Positions 53,762 to 62,742 of a stretch of DNA of 64,000 nucleotides are shown piece after piece. Position 1 is the stretch's first letter. Every line of letters starts with the position of its first letter. The position numbers and the translations under genes were made by a program. This stretch comes from Acidobacteriaceae bacterium KBS 89 (lineage in GTDB: Bacteria > Acidobacteriota > Terriglobia > Terriglobales > Acidobacteriaceae), in the NCBI GenBank assembly GCA_000381605.1, contig KB906755.1, positions 1,100,828 to 1,164,827 of the forward strand. The letters are read 5' to 3'. A model generated the notes under the pieces. That model had not been told where the DNA came from. It worked only from the letters and a program-made list of their open reading frames with translations, and made no database searches.

Positions 53762-54568
53762 ATGAGCAAGAGAAGAATCTTGATAACTGGAGCAGGTTCT
53801 GGCTTTGGCGAGGGTGCTGCAATTGGCATGGCACAGAAGGGGCACGACGTGATCGCGACGACTCACACTTCTGCTCAGGTGACTCCTCTGCGTGAGAATG
53901 GGAAAAAGCTGGGACTTACTAATCTGCGTGTCGAGAAGTTGGATATCTTAAACCAGCATGACGTCACTAACGCCATGCGTTGGGATATTGACATTCTTTT
54001 CAGCAACGCGGGCATCGGTGAGGCCGGACCTGTGAGCGAGATTCCTCTGGACCTCGTCCGTAGCAATTTTGAGACCAATGTATTTGCTCCGCTCGCGTTC
54101 GCCCAGAAGGTCATTCGCAAATTCATCGATGAGAAGCGCCCCGGAAAAATCGTCTTCACCTCGTCGATGGGTGGTCTCTTCACCCCGGCAGGGTTCGGCT
54201 GCTATTGCGCGACGAAGCACGCATTGGAAGCCTTTGCCGAATCACTGTCAGATGAACTGAGGGCGTTCAACATAAAGATTCAGACAGTCAATCCTGGGCC
54301 CTACTTGACCGGCTTCAATGAGACCATGGCCGAGACGGCATTCCATTGGCTCGACGACAGCAAGAACTTCAATAAGAGAGCGGATGTGCAGAAGGCATTC
54401 GATGAACTCTTGGGGAAAGATTCGGGAAGATTGGATCCAAAAGAGATGATTGACGCGTTGGTGGCCCTGGTTCCCGACGACAACGGAAAGTTCCGCAACG
54501 TCGTACCGAAAGCGATCGAAGATCTCCTTAAGAGCCTCGAGGAAGATGCATGGAAGAGGGAGATCTAG
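53762..54568 (+). CDS. Short-chain dehydrogenase/reductase (classical SDR)
   Basis: The 268-residue protein has the coenzyme motif ILITGAGSGFGEGAA, the NAG motif (LFSNAGIGEAGPV) and the catalytic Ser in VFTSSMGG with Tyr and Lys in GCYCATKHALEA. DELRAFNIKIQTVNPGPYLTGF is the typical region after the active site. The enzyme oxidises or reduces a small alcohol or carbonyl with NAD(P). Substrate is not readable. It starts four bases after the GlcG gene and has AGGAGG, so it is in the same operon. Confidence 0.92.
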   Translation: MSKRRILITGAGSGFGEGAAIGMAQKGHDVIATTHTSAQVTPLRENGKKLGLTNLRVEKLDILNQHDVTNAMRWDIDILFSNAGIGEAGPVSEIPLDLVRSNFETNVFAPLAFAQKVIRKFIDEKRPGKIVFTSSMGGLFTPAGFGCYCATKHALEAFAESLSDELRAFNIKIQTVNPGPYLTGFNETMAETAFHWLDDSKNFNKRADVQKAFDELLGKDSGRLDPKEMIDALVALVPDDNGKFRNVVPKAIEDLLKSLEEDAWKREI

Positions 54569-54674
54569 TCAGCCCGAACAGATAGGCCAGGCAACATCAG
54601 CGAAGACGAGTTTCCCCTTGCTTTAACAGCCCGACTTCAACGTTTCTGTCATTCCGCTTTTCTATGGAGACATC

Positions 54675-55004
54675 TTGCTCTGGCATGTAGAAATAGTCGT
54701 CCGAATTCCGCATGACGCCGGTCCGGAGGAGATCAAGGCTCTAAGCGCAGCTGAAGTTGAACGCGCCAAGACGCTGCAGCGAGAGGGCAAGTGGCTCCAT
54801 ATATGGCGCATCGCAGGCAAATGGGCCAACATCAGCGTCTTCAATGTGAAGGATGGAGCGGAACTGCATGAGATTCTTGCGTTGTTGCCGCTCTATCCCT
54901 ATATGAAGATCAAAGTAACTCCACTTTGCATTCACCCGGCATCAATCGAAAACGAACGAACAGTAGAACTGCAGGAACTAGCTGCCGACAGGAGCGTATT
55001 TTGA
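54675..55004 (+). CDS. Muconolactone delta-isomerase family protein
   Basis: The 109-residue product begins at a TTG with GGAG five bases upstream. LWHVEIVVRIPHDAGPEEIK, EGKWLHIWRIAGKWANISVF and LPLYPYMKIKVTPLCIHP match the ferredoxin-like fold of muconolactone isomerases. True CatC enzymes are about 95 residues and sit with catechol genes; none is seen here. It is probably a relative with another small cyclic substrate. The stop overlaps the TTG start of the next gene by four bases (TTGA). Confidence 0.82.
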   Translation: MLWHVEIVVRIPHDAGPEEIKALSAAEVERAKTLQREGKWLHIWRIAGKWANISVFNVKDGAELHEILALLPLYPYMKIKVTPLCIHPASIENERTVELQELAADRSVF

Positions 55005-55908
55005 GCGAGCCAACCTTGGGGGCCGATCCTTTCCACAGGACTCAATCGTATGCTCTCCCATTTGGCGACATCGAAATTGTGGTCGTTTCCGACGGCCCGT
55101 TCGACGTGGGCCCGCCGGAAGATTCATTTCGTGGATTGTCGAAGGAGGAGATCCATGAACAGTTGTTGCGTAATTTTCTTCCCACCAGCAAAGTCGTGAT
55201 TGAACAAAATATCCCAATACTGAAATCGGGCAGGAAAAAGATTCTGTTCGAAGCCGGAGTGGGATCCCTTGAAATGCTTGGTTCGCACTCGGGGCGCCCT
55301 CAAACCAGTCCGCAAGAAGCAGGAATTGATCCACGGTCGATTGATGCCATCGTATGTTCGCACCCCCATCCCGACCACATTGGCGGCATTTGTAGAGATG
55401 ACGGCGTACCATTCTTTCCTAACGCTCAGGTCTATTTGAGCGAGAGGGACTTTGACTTCTGGACCGACGAGAAGCTGCTCGGGACACGCTTACAACCGTT
55501 GGTCAAGATCGCTCGCGACAACCTTTTGCCGGTGCGCAACAGGATCGTCTTCTTTAAAGATGGACAAGAGTTTTTGCCCGGCGTACAGGCCATGTTACTC
55601 CCGGACACACGAAGGAGCATGCCTGCTTCATCGTGACGTTGGGAAACCAGTCGATGTGAATGATTGGTGATCTTGCCCATCATCCTGTTTTGTTGGTTGA
55701 GACACCACGCAGCCAGTTTCTTTATGACCTTGATCCACAACAGGCTGGTGAGACCCAAGTGAAGGCTCTTGGCATACTGTCGAAGGAGAGGATGGCACTT
55801 TTTGGCGTTCATTTTCCATGGCATGGCATCGGCCATATTGCCAGCGAGAAGGACAGCTTTCAATATTTTCCGGAAGCCATCAGGTGGGCGTCGTCGACTA
55901 TTGGTTGA
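55001..55908 (+). pseudogene. Metallo-beta-lactamase-fold hydrolase, broken by a frameshift and an in-frame stop
   Basis: The first 200 residues are clean: FGDIEIVVVSDGPFDVGP, KKILFEAGVGSLEMLG, and the metal site IVCSHPHPDHIGGI (HxHxDH). After VQAMLLP the frame changes and ends at 55636. In another frame GHTKEHACFIVTLGNQSM continues the family, then a TGA at 55657-55659, and after it MIGDLAHHPVLLVETPR and FGVHFPWHGIGHIA complete the protein up to 55908. Restoring one C in CTCCCGG (about 55600) mends the frame; the TGA needs a separate base change. Selenocysteine is unlikely, as no SECIS-like hairpin follows. As it stands the gene is not functional as a full-length enzyme. It would have cleaved a lactone or ester. 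Confidence 0.82.
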
Positions 55909-56141
55909 CGATCCTTGTTGCGGTCATTGGCTCTACTTGCTGGTAAAGTTCTGGAATATCGGGATCGTTCCCATCATGCTGTTGTTCTTTCCAGTGACGC
56001 GCCAGTGATGCCACTCGGCGTCTCGAGTCTTATCTATTTGACCTTGGATCTGCGGAAACGACTGGTACAGGCTGGACCGAAATCCAACTTCAGGACTCCG
56101 ATCCAACCCGATGCCAACTGGCTTTGCGTCCAACTTACGCG

Positions 56142-59100
56142 CTAAAACTCCAGCCTCAACGCGAGTTGACCCGTTCTATTGCCGGCATTTTCCGCCGTCT
56201 GTGCGCCAGTAAGCACGCCAAACGAGGTTGGGCTACTGATGTTCGTTACCGGCGGCGCACAGTTGGTGCGATTCAGCACGTTGGTGAACGTCGATTCGAA
56301 GCGCAAGTGCAAGTTCTCACGGAATGCTACGACCTTTGCCAGACCAGCACTGACCGCGATCGTTCCTGGAGCCTCGAGGATGCCAACTCCCGCGTTGCCG
56401 ATACGCCCTGCATTGACGGGTGTATGCGCAAACGCATTGACGTCGAAATAAGCAAGAGAACGGTTCGCAGGAATTGGATTGCCAATTCGGTCGGGACGAA
56501 CAATCGATCCATCTCCTGCAGGATCCGTGTTGGTTTGGTCAGCGGTGATGCTATCGGTCGGGGTCAGATATGGCCCTGTCTCCAATAGAGTGATGGTGTT
56601 CACGTTCCAGCCGCCGAGTATGCCGTCCACTACACGCGAAGAGCCCAACCAACGGCGACTTTTGCCGAAGGGCAGCTCGTAAGTTCCCGTTACCAGCAAG
56701 CGCTGACGACGCGTTCCAACAACATTGCCGCGGTTTGCACCGATGTCGAAACGATTGAGATCGGCGAGCCCATAGCGAGTCTCACCTTGAAATGCGGTAG
56801 GTGCATCGCCCTGAGCGTCACTTATGTTGTGAGCCCATGTATAGGTCGCGTTATAGGACAAGCCCTTTGCCATTCTGTGTGAACCCTCCAACTCCAACGC
56901 CTGGTAGTTCTGGCCACCCAGGTTGTTCGTCGAAAAGATGACTCCCCAGTTTTGGAACGGTGCATTCGCAAATTTGTAAGGCGAAGCACTCGGCCTCGTT
57001 TGATTTAGGTTTTCCGTAACGGGGAGCCGGTAGGAGTTCATTCCCACGTAGCTCACCCTCAGCGAGGTATTGGAAGTCAGTTCACGTTCTACAGTGACAT
57101 TCCACTGTGCCGACTGCGCATCACGATAGCGCGGATTCGTAGCCTGTTCGAGCTCACCACCACCAAACTGCAGTCCGGCACCAGCTGGAGTCACTTGTGG
57201 AAGCGTGAAAACCGGCTTGCCCCCAACGTTGTTCTGCCAAGTGTTCACGGCAGCTTGTGGATTGCTTTCGTTGTTGTTCTGAAGCTGCCCGAGAGCGGTC
57301 ACGGTGAAGATGCCGAACCCGGCGCGAACGACAGTTTTGTTGTCTTTGAAAGGACGGTACGCAACGCTGAAGCGTGGATCGAAGTTGCGGAAATAGGTCT
57401 GACGAAGACCCCCCGGCAGACCGTCCTGAGCGTTTGTTACCACGGGGGTGCAGGTAGCTGCATTGTAATTAGGATTGATGTCGGCCAGCCCGCAGGCGTT
57501 GAACGAAGCCAGAAACGCCGGCGCTGGCTTGAGGCCGTTTGACAGAATATTGTTGACGATAATCGCACCCTGTCCATTCGCTCCTACGCCTTTGTAGTCA
57601 GGATCGAAGTTTGCTTGGATTCCGTTCTTGTCGACAAACGGCGGTAGTAGTTCCCAGCGCAGACCAAAGCTCAAGGTCAAGCGATCATTGACCTGCCACT
57701 GGTCCTGGCCATAGATGCCTGTCTGAACGCCGCCCGCATTGTCTCTTGGTCCAGTCACCGCAAAATAGGTTGTGTTGGGTTCGCCAAGCAGGAAGTCCCC
57801 AAAGGAACTACCAGTAAAGGTATTTTGATTAAAAGTGAAGAGACCATAGTCATCCGATGGCGTCTCGATCTCAGGCACCGCAAAGCGCACCCAGCGAACA
57901 TCCACGCCCGCACGGATAGTGTGCCTGCCTTTGGTGTAGGTGATATTGTCCGCTATCTGCTTGGTCGTAGACTCCGTGGGCCCGACATGGTCCCTGCCGA
58001 TTGGAGTGAAGTTCGTTCCATCAGAAAAGTTAATGCTGGGGAAACCCTGATCTGTCGGATGATTCGAGACATTAACTCCTTGGTCGCCGCCAACCTGAAT
58101 ACCCAGTCCCTGAAGGGCAGCAGCACCTACGATTGAGAAGTTCGGAGACAGGATCGTGTCTGTGAAGCCAAAACGGAATTCATTCAAGAGCCGGCTGCTA
58201 ATCACGTAGTTGTGCGAGACCAGAAAGCTTCGGTCATGCTCGGTGTCCACATCGTTCGGCAATAGCGGATTGACCACATTGACTGTCAGATTCTTGCGAT
58301 TGAATCGGGCATATGCCTGTTGCTTCGAGTTAATGACCTGATCGATCCGAGCGTCGAAGCCATCTGTATTGGATGGAATCGGCACCCGCGTCTGGTAATT
58401 GACGCCACCGTTGGAGGTGGCCAGATTTGGTAGCGGATAATATTGATTCAGCAAAGCCGCAGCGACAGGGTTGATCTTTTGAATCAGCAGCCCAGGGACA
58501 AGCGCACCCAGATTACCATTTCTTTCGTCTTGAGTTGGCACCGTATACTGCTCCGCTTGCGAAGTTCGGCGCCGATTGCCTTCATAGTCAAAGAAGAAAA
58601 ACGTCTTGTCGTGGCCGTCATAAAGATGCGGAATCGACAATGGCCCTCCAATACTGCCGCCAAAGGTATTGAAGTGTTTCGGAGCCTTTTCGGTGAAGTT
58701 GTACACGCGAGCATCGAGCGCGTCATTTTGGAGATACTCGAAAAGACTTCCATGAAAATTATTCGATCCACCTCTGGAGGTAAATGTTACGTCGCCAACC
58801 TGAGAAAACTCTGCATTGTTGTTGAAAGCTGTGACCTTCAACTCCGCAATCCCTTCTGGGGAAGGATACGGATTCGCGCCTGCAGCGCTGTTGAATACGT
58901 TCGTCGTCGAAATACCGTCGACGGAGAAGCCGATCATGTTCGACGTCGCACCTCCGATGGCAACATTTCCCTGACTATCCTGCTGGACGTTTGAAGAAGT
59001 CGCCAGGGCTGCCAAAGGGCTGGTTGTTGAAGCACGGAAATTAAGCGGCAATTGGCCTATGTCTCCCGTACCTTTCGAATCGCCAATGACTCCGTTCTCC

Positions 59101-59654
59101 GTGTTAATCTGACTTGCGGCAGAGGTCACTTCGACCGTAGTTTGCTGTTGGGATATCGTCATCAGGAGCGTAAACCGAAGGTCCTGCCTGGCTGCCAAAG
59201 TAAAGCGGCCCACCACCACGGTCTCGCCGAATCCATCATGTTGCGCTCGGAGACTGTAATTGTTGGCCAGCACGTTCTCAAACGCGTAGCTGCCTGTTGC
59301 GTCAGCCTTAACAGTTCGGTTCGTATTTTCGTCGATGCTGTGCAACGTAATGAGAGTATCCGGCACGGAAGCACCGGTGCTGTCCTCGACTGTTCCTCGA
59401 ATGCTGCCGAATGTAGATTGCGCCTCTATGGCATGGTTGTTCAGGCAGAGCAACGCAACCAGAACAAGGAGGGCAGTTGTTAGTGAGAATTTATGTGCTG
59501 CTTGTGGATGATATGAGATGAATTTCGTTTTGTTATTTTCACAGGATGCGGCATTCTGATACTCGAGCGAAGGCCTGGTCTCCAAATGAAAGGACATCAA
59601 AGTATGTGAAGCAAGAGGTGAAGCAGGAAGTATGGTTCCTCTGTGAGAGGCCAT
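56142..59654 (-). CDS. TonB-dependent, Oar-like outer-membrane receptor with carboxypeptidase-regulatory domain
   Basis: The 1170-residue frame starts at MASHRGT, which has GGAG eight bases upstream; a shorter start (59597) lacks one. This makes an unusually long N-terminal region (about 55 residues) before the hydrophobic signal (FSLTTALLVLVALLCLNNHAIEA). The regulatory domain reads GSIRGTVEDSTGASVPDTLI, then DATGSYAFENVLANNYSLRA. The plug and barrel follow (MIGFSVDGISTTNVFNSAAG, FSQVGDVTFTSRGGSNNFHG), ending QLALRLEF. It is divergent from a KdpD-like kinase, so the two may share control. Ligand unknown. Confidence 0.92.
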   Translation of the reverse strand: MASHRGTILPASPLASHTLMSFHLETRPSLEYQNAASCENNKTKFISYHPQAAHKFSLTTALLVLVALLCLNNHAIEAQSTFGSIRGTVEDSTGASVPDTLITLHSIDENTNRTVKADATGSYAFENVLANNYSLRAQHDGFGETVVVGRFTLAARQDLRFTLLMTISQQQTTVEVTSAASQINTENGVIGDSKGTGDIGQLPLNFRASTTSPLAALATSSNVQQDSQGNVAIGGATSNMIGFSVDGISTTNVFNSAAGANPYPSPEGIAELKVTAFNNNAEFSQVGDVTFTSRGGSNNFHGSLFEYLQNDALDARVYNFTEKAPKHFNTFGGSIGGPLSIPHLYDGHDKTFFFFDYEGNRRRTSQAEQYTVPTQDERNGNLGALVPGLLIQKINPVAAALLNQYYPLPNLATSNGGVNYQTRVPIPSNTDGFDARIDQVINSKQQAYARFNRKNLTVNVVNPLLPNDVDTEHDRSFLVSHNYVISSRLLNEFRFGFTDTILSPNFSIVGAAALQGLGIQVGGDQGVNVSNHPTDQGFPSINFSDGTNFTPIGRDHVGPTESTTKQIADNITYTKGRHTIRAGVDVRWVRFAVPEIETPSDDYGLFTFNQNTFTGSSFGDFLLGEPNTTYFAVTGPRDNAGGVQTGIYGQDQWQVNDRLTLSFGLRWELLPPFVDKNGIQANFDPDYKGVGANGQGAIIVNNILSNGLKPAPAFLASFNACGLADINPNYNAATCTPVVTNAQDGLPGGLRQTYFRNFDPRFSVAYRPFKDNKTVVRAGFGIFTVTALGQLQNNNESNPQAAVNTWQNNVGGKPVFTLPQVTPAGAGLQFGGGELEQATNPRYRDAQSAQWNVTVERELTSNTSLRVSYVGMNSYRLPVTENLNQTRPSASPYKFANAPFQNWGVIFSTNNLGGQNYQALELEGSHRMAKGLSYNATYTWAHNISDAQGDAPTAFQGETRYGLADLNRFDIGANRGNVVGTRRQRLLVTGTYELPFGKSRRWLGSSRVVDGILGGWNVNTITLLETGPYLTPTDSITADQTNTDPAGDGSIVRPDRIGNPIPANRSLAYFDVNAFAHTPVNAGRIGNAGVGILEAPGTIAVSAGLAKVVAFRENLHLRFESTFTNVLNRTNCAPPVTNISSPTSFGVLTGAQTAENAGNRTGQLALRLEF

Positions 59655-59849
59655 GGTTGTTCTCCAATCTGAATTCTGTCAGCACAAACTGCTGCCATGT
59701 CTCATGAAAGAGCACCTCCCATAACTGGGGCCTAACTAAGAACGTAATATTTATGACTTACTTACAACTTTCTTGATTCCACGCGGATCGCGAGAAGAAC
59801 TTGTAAGAACTTTGGAAGTATCCTGATACTAGAGATTAAGTAAACGCAC
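59655..59849. promoter_or_regulatory. Divergent promoter region with inverted repeats
   Basis: Between receptor and kinase genes. CTTACAA (59761-59767) is repeated inverted as TTGTAAG (59801-59807), and between them CGCG-GAT-CGCG (59782-59792) is a small palindrome. They could be operators for the response regulator encoded nearby, but no binding motif is known. No gene is seen here. Confidence 0.3.
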
Positions 59850-61289
59850 GTGACCAGACGTTTGTTGCAGATCGCTGTAGCCATTTTCCTTATCCCACTC
59901 CTAACTGGTGCGGTATTCTTTGGTCACGGGAAACTTCTAACTGCTGGGCTCTTCGATCTCGTTGCCGTGATCCTGATTGGATTTCTATGGGGATTTGTTA
60001 AAGCCGGTGTCGCCTCAATAGTTGCGGTCGCGTCATTGGACTACTTCTACATGGCACCAATCTTTTCGCTCTATCAGGATGATCCTCAAGATTGGATATC
60101 TTCAGCCATGTTCTTGGTAATTGCTTTGGCAGCTGGGCACTTTGCGAATGAAATCAAGCGAAAGGCAATAGAAACTGAGAGCGAGCAGAAGAGACTGGAA
60201 AGACTCTATTTAACGAGCCGAGACATCATCATGCTTGATCGGAGTGGCGAAGTGGGCGCGCAGCTGACGAAGCTGATTGCTGACACGTTTCATGTTGACG
60301 CCGTTGCTCTGTGGGATGCACGCGAAGTGCGAATGGATAAGGCGGGAAAAGATATCGTTTCAGACGATGAAGTTCGTGCTACTTATTTTCGCGGACTGTC
60401 CGACAACGATCTGGCCTCTTGCAAATTCAAGCGTGTTTTGAAGCTCGGAACCAGAGCTGTCGGAGCACTCTACATTGCCGGCTCGTCCCCTCACAGTAAC
60501 TTGGATTCCCGATCCGTAGACGCGATTGCCTCCCTCTCCGCGATCGCCCTCGAACGAGCGCATTCTTTTGCCGCGGAAAGTTACGCCGAAGCCGCAAAGC
60601 GCAGCGAACAACTGCGGTCTACCGTACTCGATGGACTTGCCCACGCGTTCAAAACGCCTCTGGCAACGATCCAAAGTGCAAGTTTGGGACTGCTGGAAAT
60701 CAGCCGGCTTCAAGAGCCGGAGAAGGAACTCGTGTCTCTCATCGATCAGCAGGCAACAAGGCTGGCCCAGTTGACGAACCAGCTGCTTCGCACTGCGGAG
60801 TTGGACCAACGTGAATTGAAGGTGGTCTACGAACGGATCCACTTGTATCAATTGTTTCGATACTTCAGAGCCGAGGCCACCCATACTTTGGCAGATCATT
60901 CTTTACGGATCATCGACGAGACGCAAGACAGTCGCGTCTGGGCGGATATTCGTTTGCTGAAGATGGCCCTTCTCCAACTACTCGATAACGCGGCAAAATA
61001 TTCAAGTCCAAGATCGCCGATTACTCTTCGGGCAACGTCGACCGACGCCGAGGTTGTGTTTAGCGTGCAAAACGAAGGATCGTATGTTGCTCCAGAAGAG
61101 AAGTCACGGATCTTTGAGCGGTTTTACCGATCCCCTGGGTCACAACATAGGGTGTCTGGTACCGGGATCGGTCTCTCTGTTGCAAAACGAATTGCTGAAG
61201 CACATAGCGGCAGAGTATGGGTTGAGAGCGACTCAGAAAAAGGTACAACTTTTACATTTGCACTGCCGCACATACGTAAGGATAGCTGA
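59850..61289 (+). CDS. Membrane sensor histidine kinase with KdpD-like DUF4118 region
   Basis: The 479-residue product starts at a GTG. Residues 1-105 hold three or four membrane segments in the DUF4118 arrangement of KdpD (LIPLLTGAVFFGHGKLL, FDLVAVILIGFLWGFVKAGV, SSAMFLVIALAAGHFANE). A GAF-like region follows (about 130-245). The kinase core has the phosphorylated His 265 in DGLAHAFKTPLATIQ, the N box LLQLLDNAAKYSS, and the G boxes GTGIGLSVAKRIAEAHSG. The N-terminal KdpD sensor and UspA domains of true KdpD are absent and no kdpFABC genes are seen, so it probably senses something other than potassium. The response-regulator gene starts one base after the stop. Confidence 0.9.
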   Translation: MTRRLLQIAVAIFLIPLLTGAVFFGHGKLLTAGLFDLVAVILIGFLWGFVKAGVASIVAVASLDYFYMAPIFSLYQDDPQDWISSAMFLVIALAAGHFANEIKRKAIETESEQKRLERLYLTSRDIIMLDRSGEVGAQLTKLIADTFHVDAVALWDAREVRMDKAGKDIVSDDEVRATYFRGLSDNDLASCKFKRVLKLGTRAVGALYIAGSSPHSNLDSRSVDAIASLSAIALERAHSFAAESYAEAAKRSEQLRSTVLDGLAHAFKTPLATIQSASLGLLEISRLQEPEKELVSLIDQQATRLAQLTNQLLRTAELDQRELKVVYERIHLYQLFRYFRAEATHTLADHSLRIIDETQDSRVWADIRLLKMALLQLLDNAAKYSSPRSPITLRATSTDAEVVFSVQNEGSYVAPEEKSRIFERFYRSPGSQHRVSGTGIGLSVAKRIAEAHSGRVWVESDSEKGTTFTFALPHIRKDS

Positions 61290-61290
61290 C

Positions 61291-61988
61291 ATGGAAAATT
61301 TTCAAGGACGATTGCTGATTGTAGAAGACGATACTGCGCTGAGACGCAGCCTACGTACTACCTTCGACGCTCTGGGCTTCGATGTGGGAGAGGCGGCCAA
61401 TGGCGAGGATGGTCTCGTTCGGCTGCGGATGGTCGACTACGACGCCGTATTGCTCGACATCAACATGCCAGGAATAGGAGGAATCGAAACCTGCAGACGC
61501 ATTCGGCGCACCTACACAAGAATGCCGATTCTTATGCTGACTGTTCGTGACAGCGAAGATGACAAGGTTGAGGCGTTGGAAGCGGGCGCCGATGATTACG
61601 TCGCAAAACCATTTCAGATTCGCGAACTGATGGCCCGGATCCGCGCTTCGATTCGTCGATTTCGTGCACCGGAAACACCTGCAGAGATGCCCATCATAAA
61701 TGGAGCTATCATGTTCGATCCCGTTCGCCGACGTGTCGAACGATCAGGAACAGAAATACATCTGACGCCACGCGAGTTTGACGCGATGCAATTCTTGATG
61801 ACGCATGCGGGTCGTCCAGTTACACATGCTCGGCTACTCGCAGCCCTGCGGGGCCCGGCTTCGGAAATGAACGCACTTACTTGCGCGTTCTGATTGGCCA
61901 ACTCCGTAAGAAACTCGAAGACGACCCCGCGGACCCCGTTTACATCCTGACAGACAGCCACATCGGGTACCGCTTTCGCGAGCCGTAG
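61291..61988 (+). pseudogene. KdpE/OmpR-type response regulator with a frameshift in its DNA-binding domain
   Basis: The receiver domain is intact: LLIVEDDTALRRSL (acidic pair), AVLLDINMPGIGG (phosphoacceptor Asp), MLTVRDSEDD and YVAKPFQIREL (Thr and Lys). The winged helix starts normally (EIHLTPREFDAMQFLMTHAG) but after LLAALRGP the frame becomes ASEMNALTCAF and stops at 61893. The right continuation is present in the next frame: GFGNERTYLRVLIGQLRKK, then DPADPVYILTDSHIGYRF and a stop at 61988. One extra G in CCCGG (about 61857) restores a full 232-residue regulator. If the shift is real, the protein lacks its recognition helix and cannot bind DNA. The kinase next to it shows no decay, which favours sequencing error or a very recent change. 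Confidence 0.85.
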
Positions 61989-61990
61989 GT

Positions 61991-62710
61991 CTGCCTTGCG
62001 GCTCGCTCCGTGATTATCGAGAAGACCAATCTCGCCATCTACTCCCAGAACTGGGCAAGAAGCTGGTTTGTGATATTGACGCGCGGGACATCGCACGATA
62101 TCAGCAGAAGCGCTTTGACGACTACGCTTCTCCTGAGACAGTCAGCCTAAAGATTTGGGACACTCGAGCCATCTTGAAACGTTCGGGTCAATGGGCGCGT
62201 TTTCAGCCCAATGTGAAGAAGTCGGCAACTAGAGAGGACGCGGGACTGGGCCATTACCCCGGAAGGGAAAGCGTCCTTGCTACATGCTTGTGGGAAGCCT
62301 CGCTCCCGCTCTCTCATTCCTTTCGTTAAGCCAGCGATCGAGAAGGGAGTGAGATCGGAATGATTCGGACACTGCAATGGGGGACTGTCGATTTCGACAA
62401 TCGCTGCTTAGCTAGGTAAAGACAAAACGGGTTCCGGCACACGGCGAATCATTGCACTAAACCAGCGTGCAATGGCCGCCCTTAGCTTTTGGGCAACTCA
62501 CTCTTCCCGCATCGGGAGCCTGAGCACTACGTATTCCCCGCGCGATGGACAGCAATTCGGCGCAGAATCGAGTTTGGGTTATACCAATCTGCGAGTAGTT
62601 CTGAATACCTGGTCAAATCATTTGGCACACTTTTTATCGCGCTATTTGGAACACGACCTGTGACGACCGTCACAGCTTTAGGGAGACGGCTGAACCAACA
62701 TAGTAGGTGA
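61991..62710 (+). pseudogene. Decayed tyrosine recombinase (site-specific integrase) relic
   Basis: No long frame exists, but joined pieces read as one integrase. Frame 1 (from about 62009) gives LPELGKKLVCDIDARDIARY, then QQKRFDDYASPETVSLK and RAILKRSGQWARFQPNVKK, the SAM-like core-binding domain. Frame 2 gives PRSRSLIPFVKPAIEKGVRS (about 62298-62360). Frame 3 gives MIRTLQWGTVDFDNRCL (62360-). Frame 2 returns with GKDKTGSGTRRIIALNQRAM and AALSFWAT (62415-). Frame 3 returns with LFPHREPEHYVFPARW (62501-). At least four shifts and one stop break it. The catalytic HxLRH...Y region is lost. It is the remains of a mobile element or phage that inserted next to the two-component genes. The boundary at the right is not sharp. 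Confidence 0.82.
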
Positions 62711-62742
62711 CCGGTTGAACTCGACAGGTTGCGAAGGAAGTT

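Noticed and set aside
55657..55659. TGA as selenocysteine in the metallo-hydrolase
   Set aside because: The gene already carries a frameshift and no SECIS-like hairpin follows the codon.
59850..61988. kdpDE potassium system
   Set aside because: Only the C-terminal half of KdpD is represented and no kdpFABC genes are present, so I did not assign kdp symbols.
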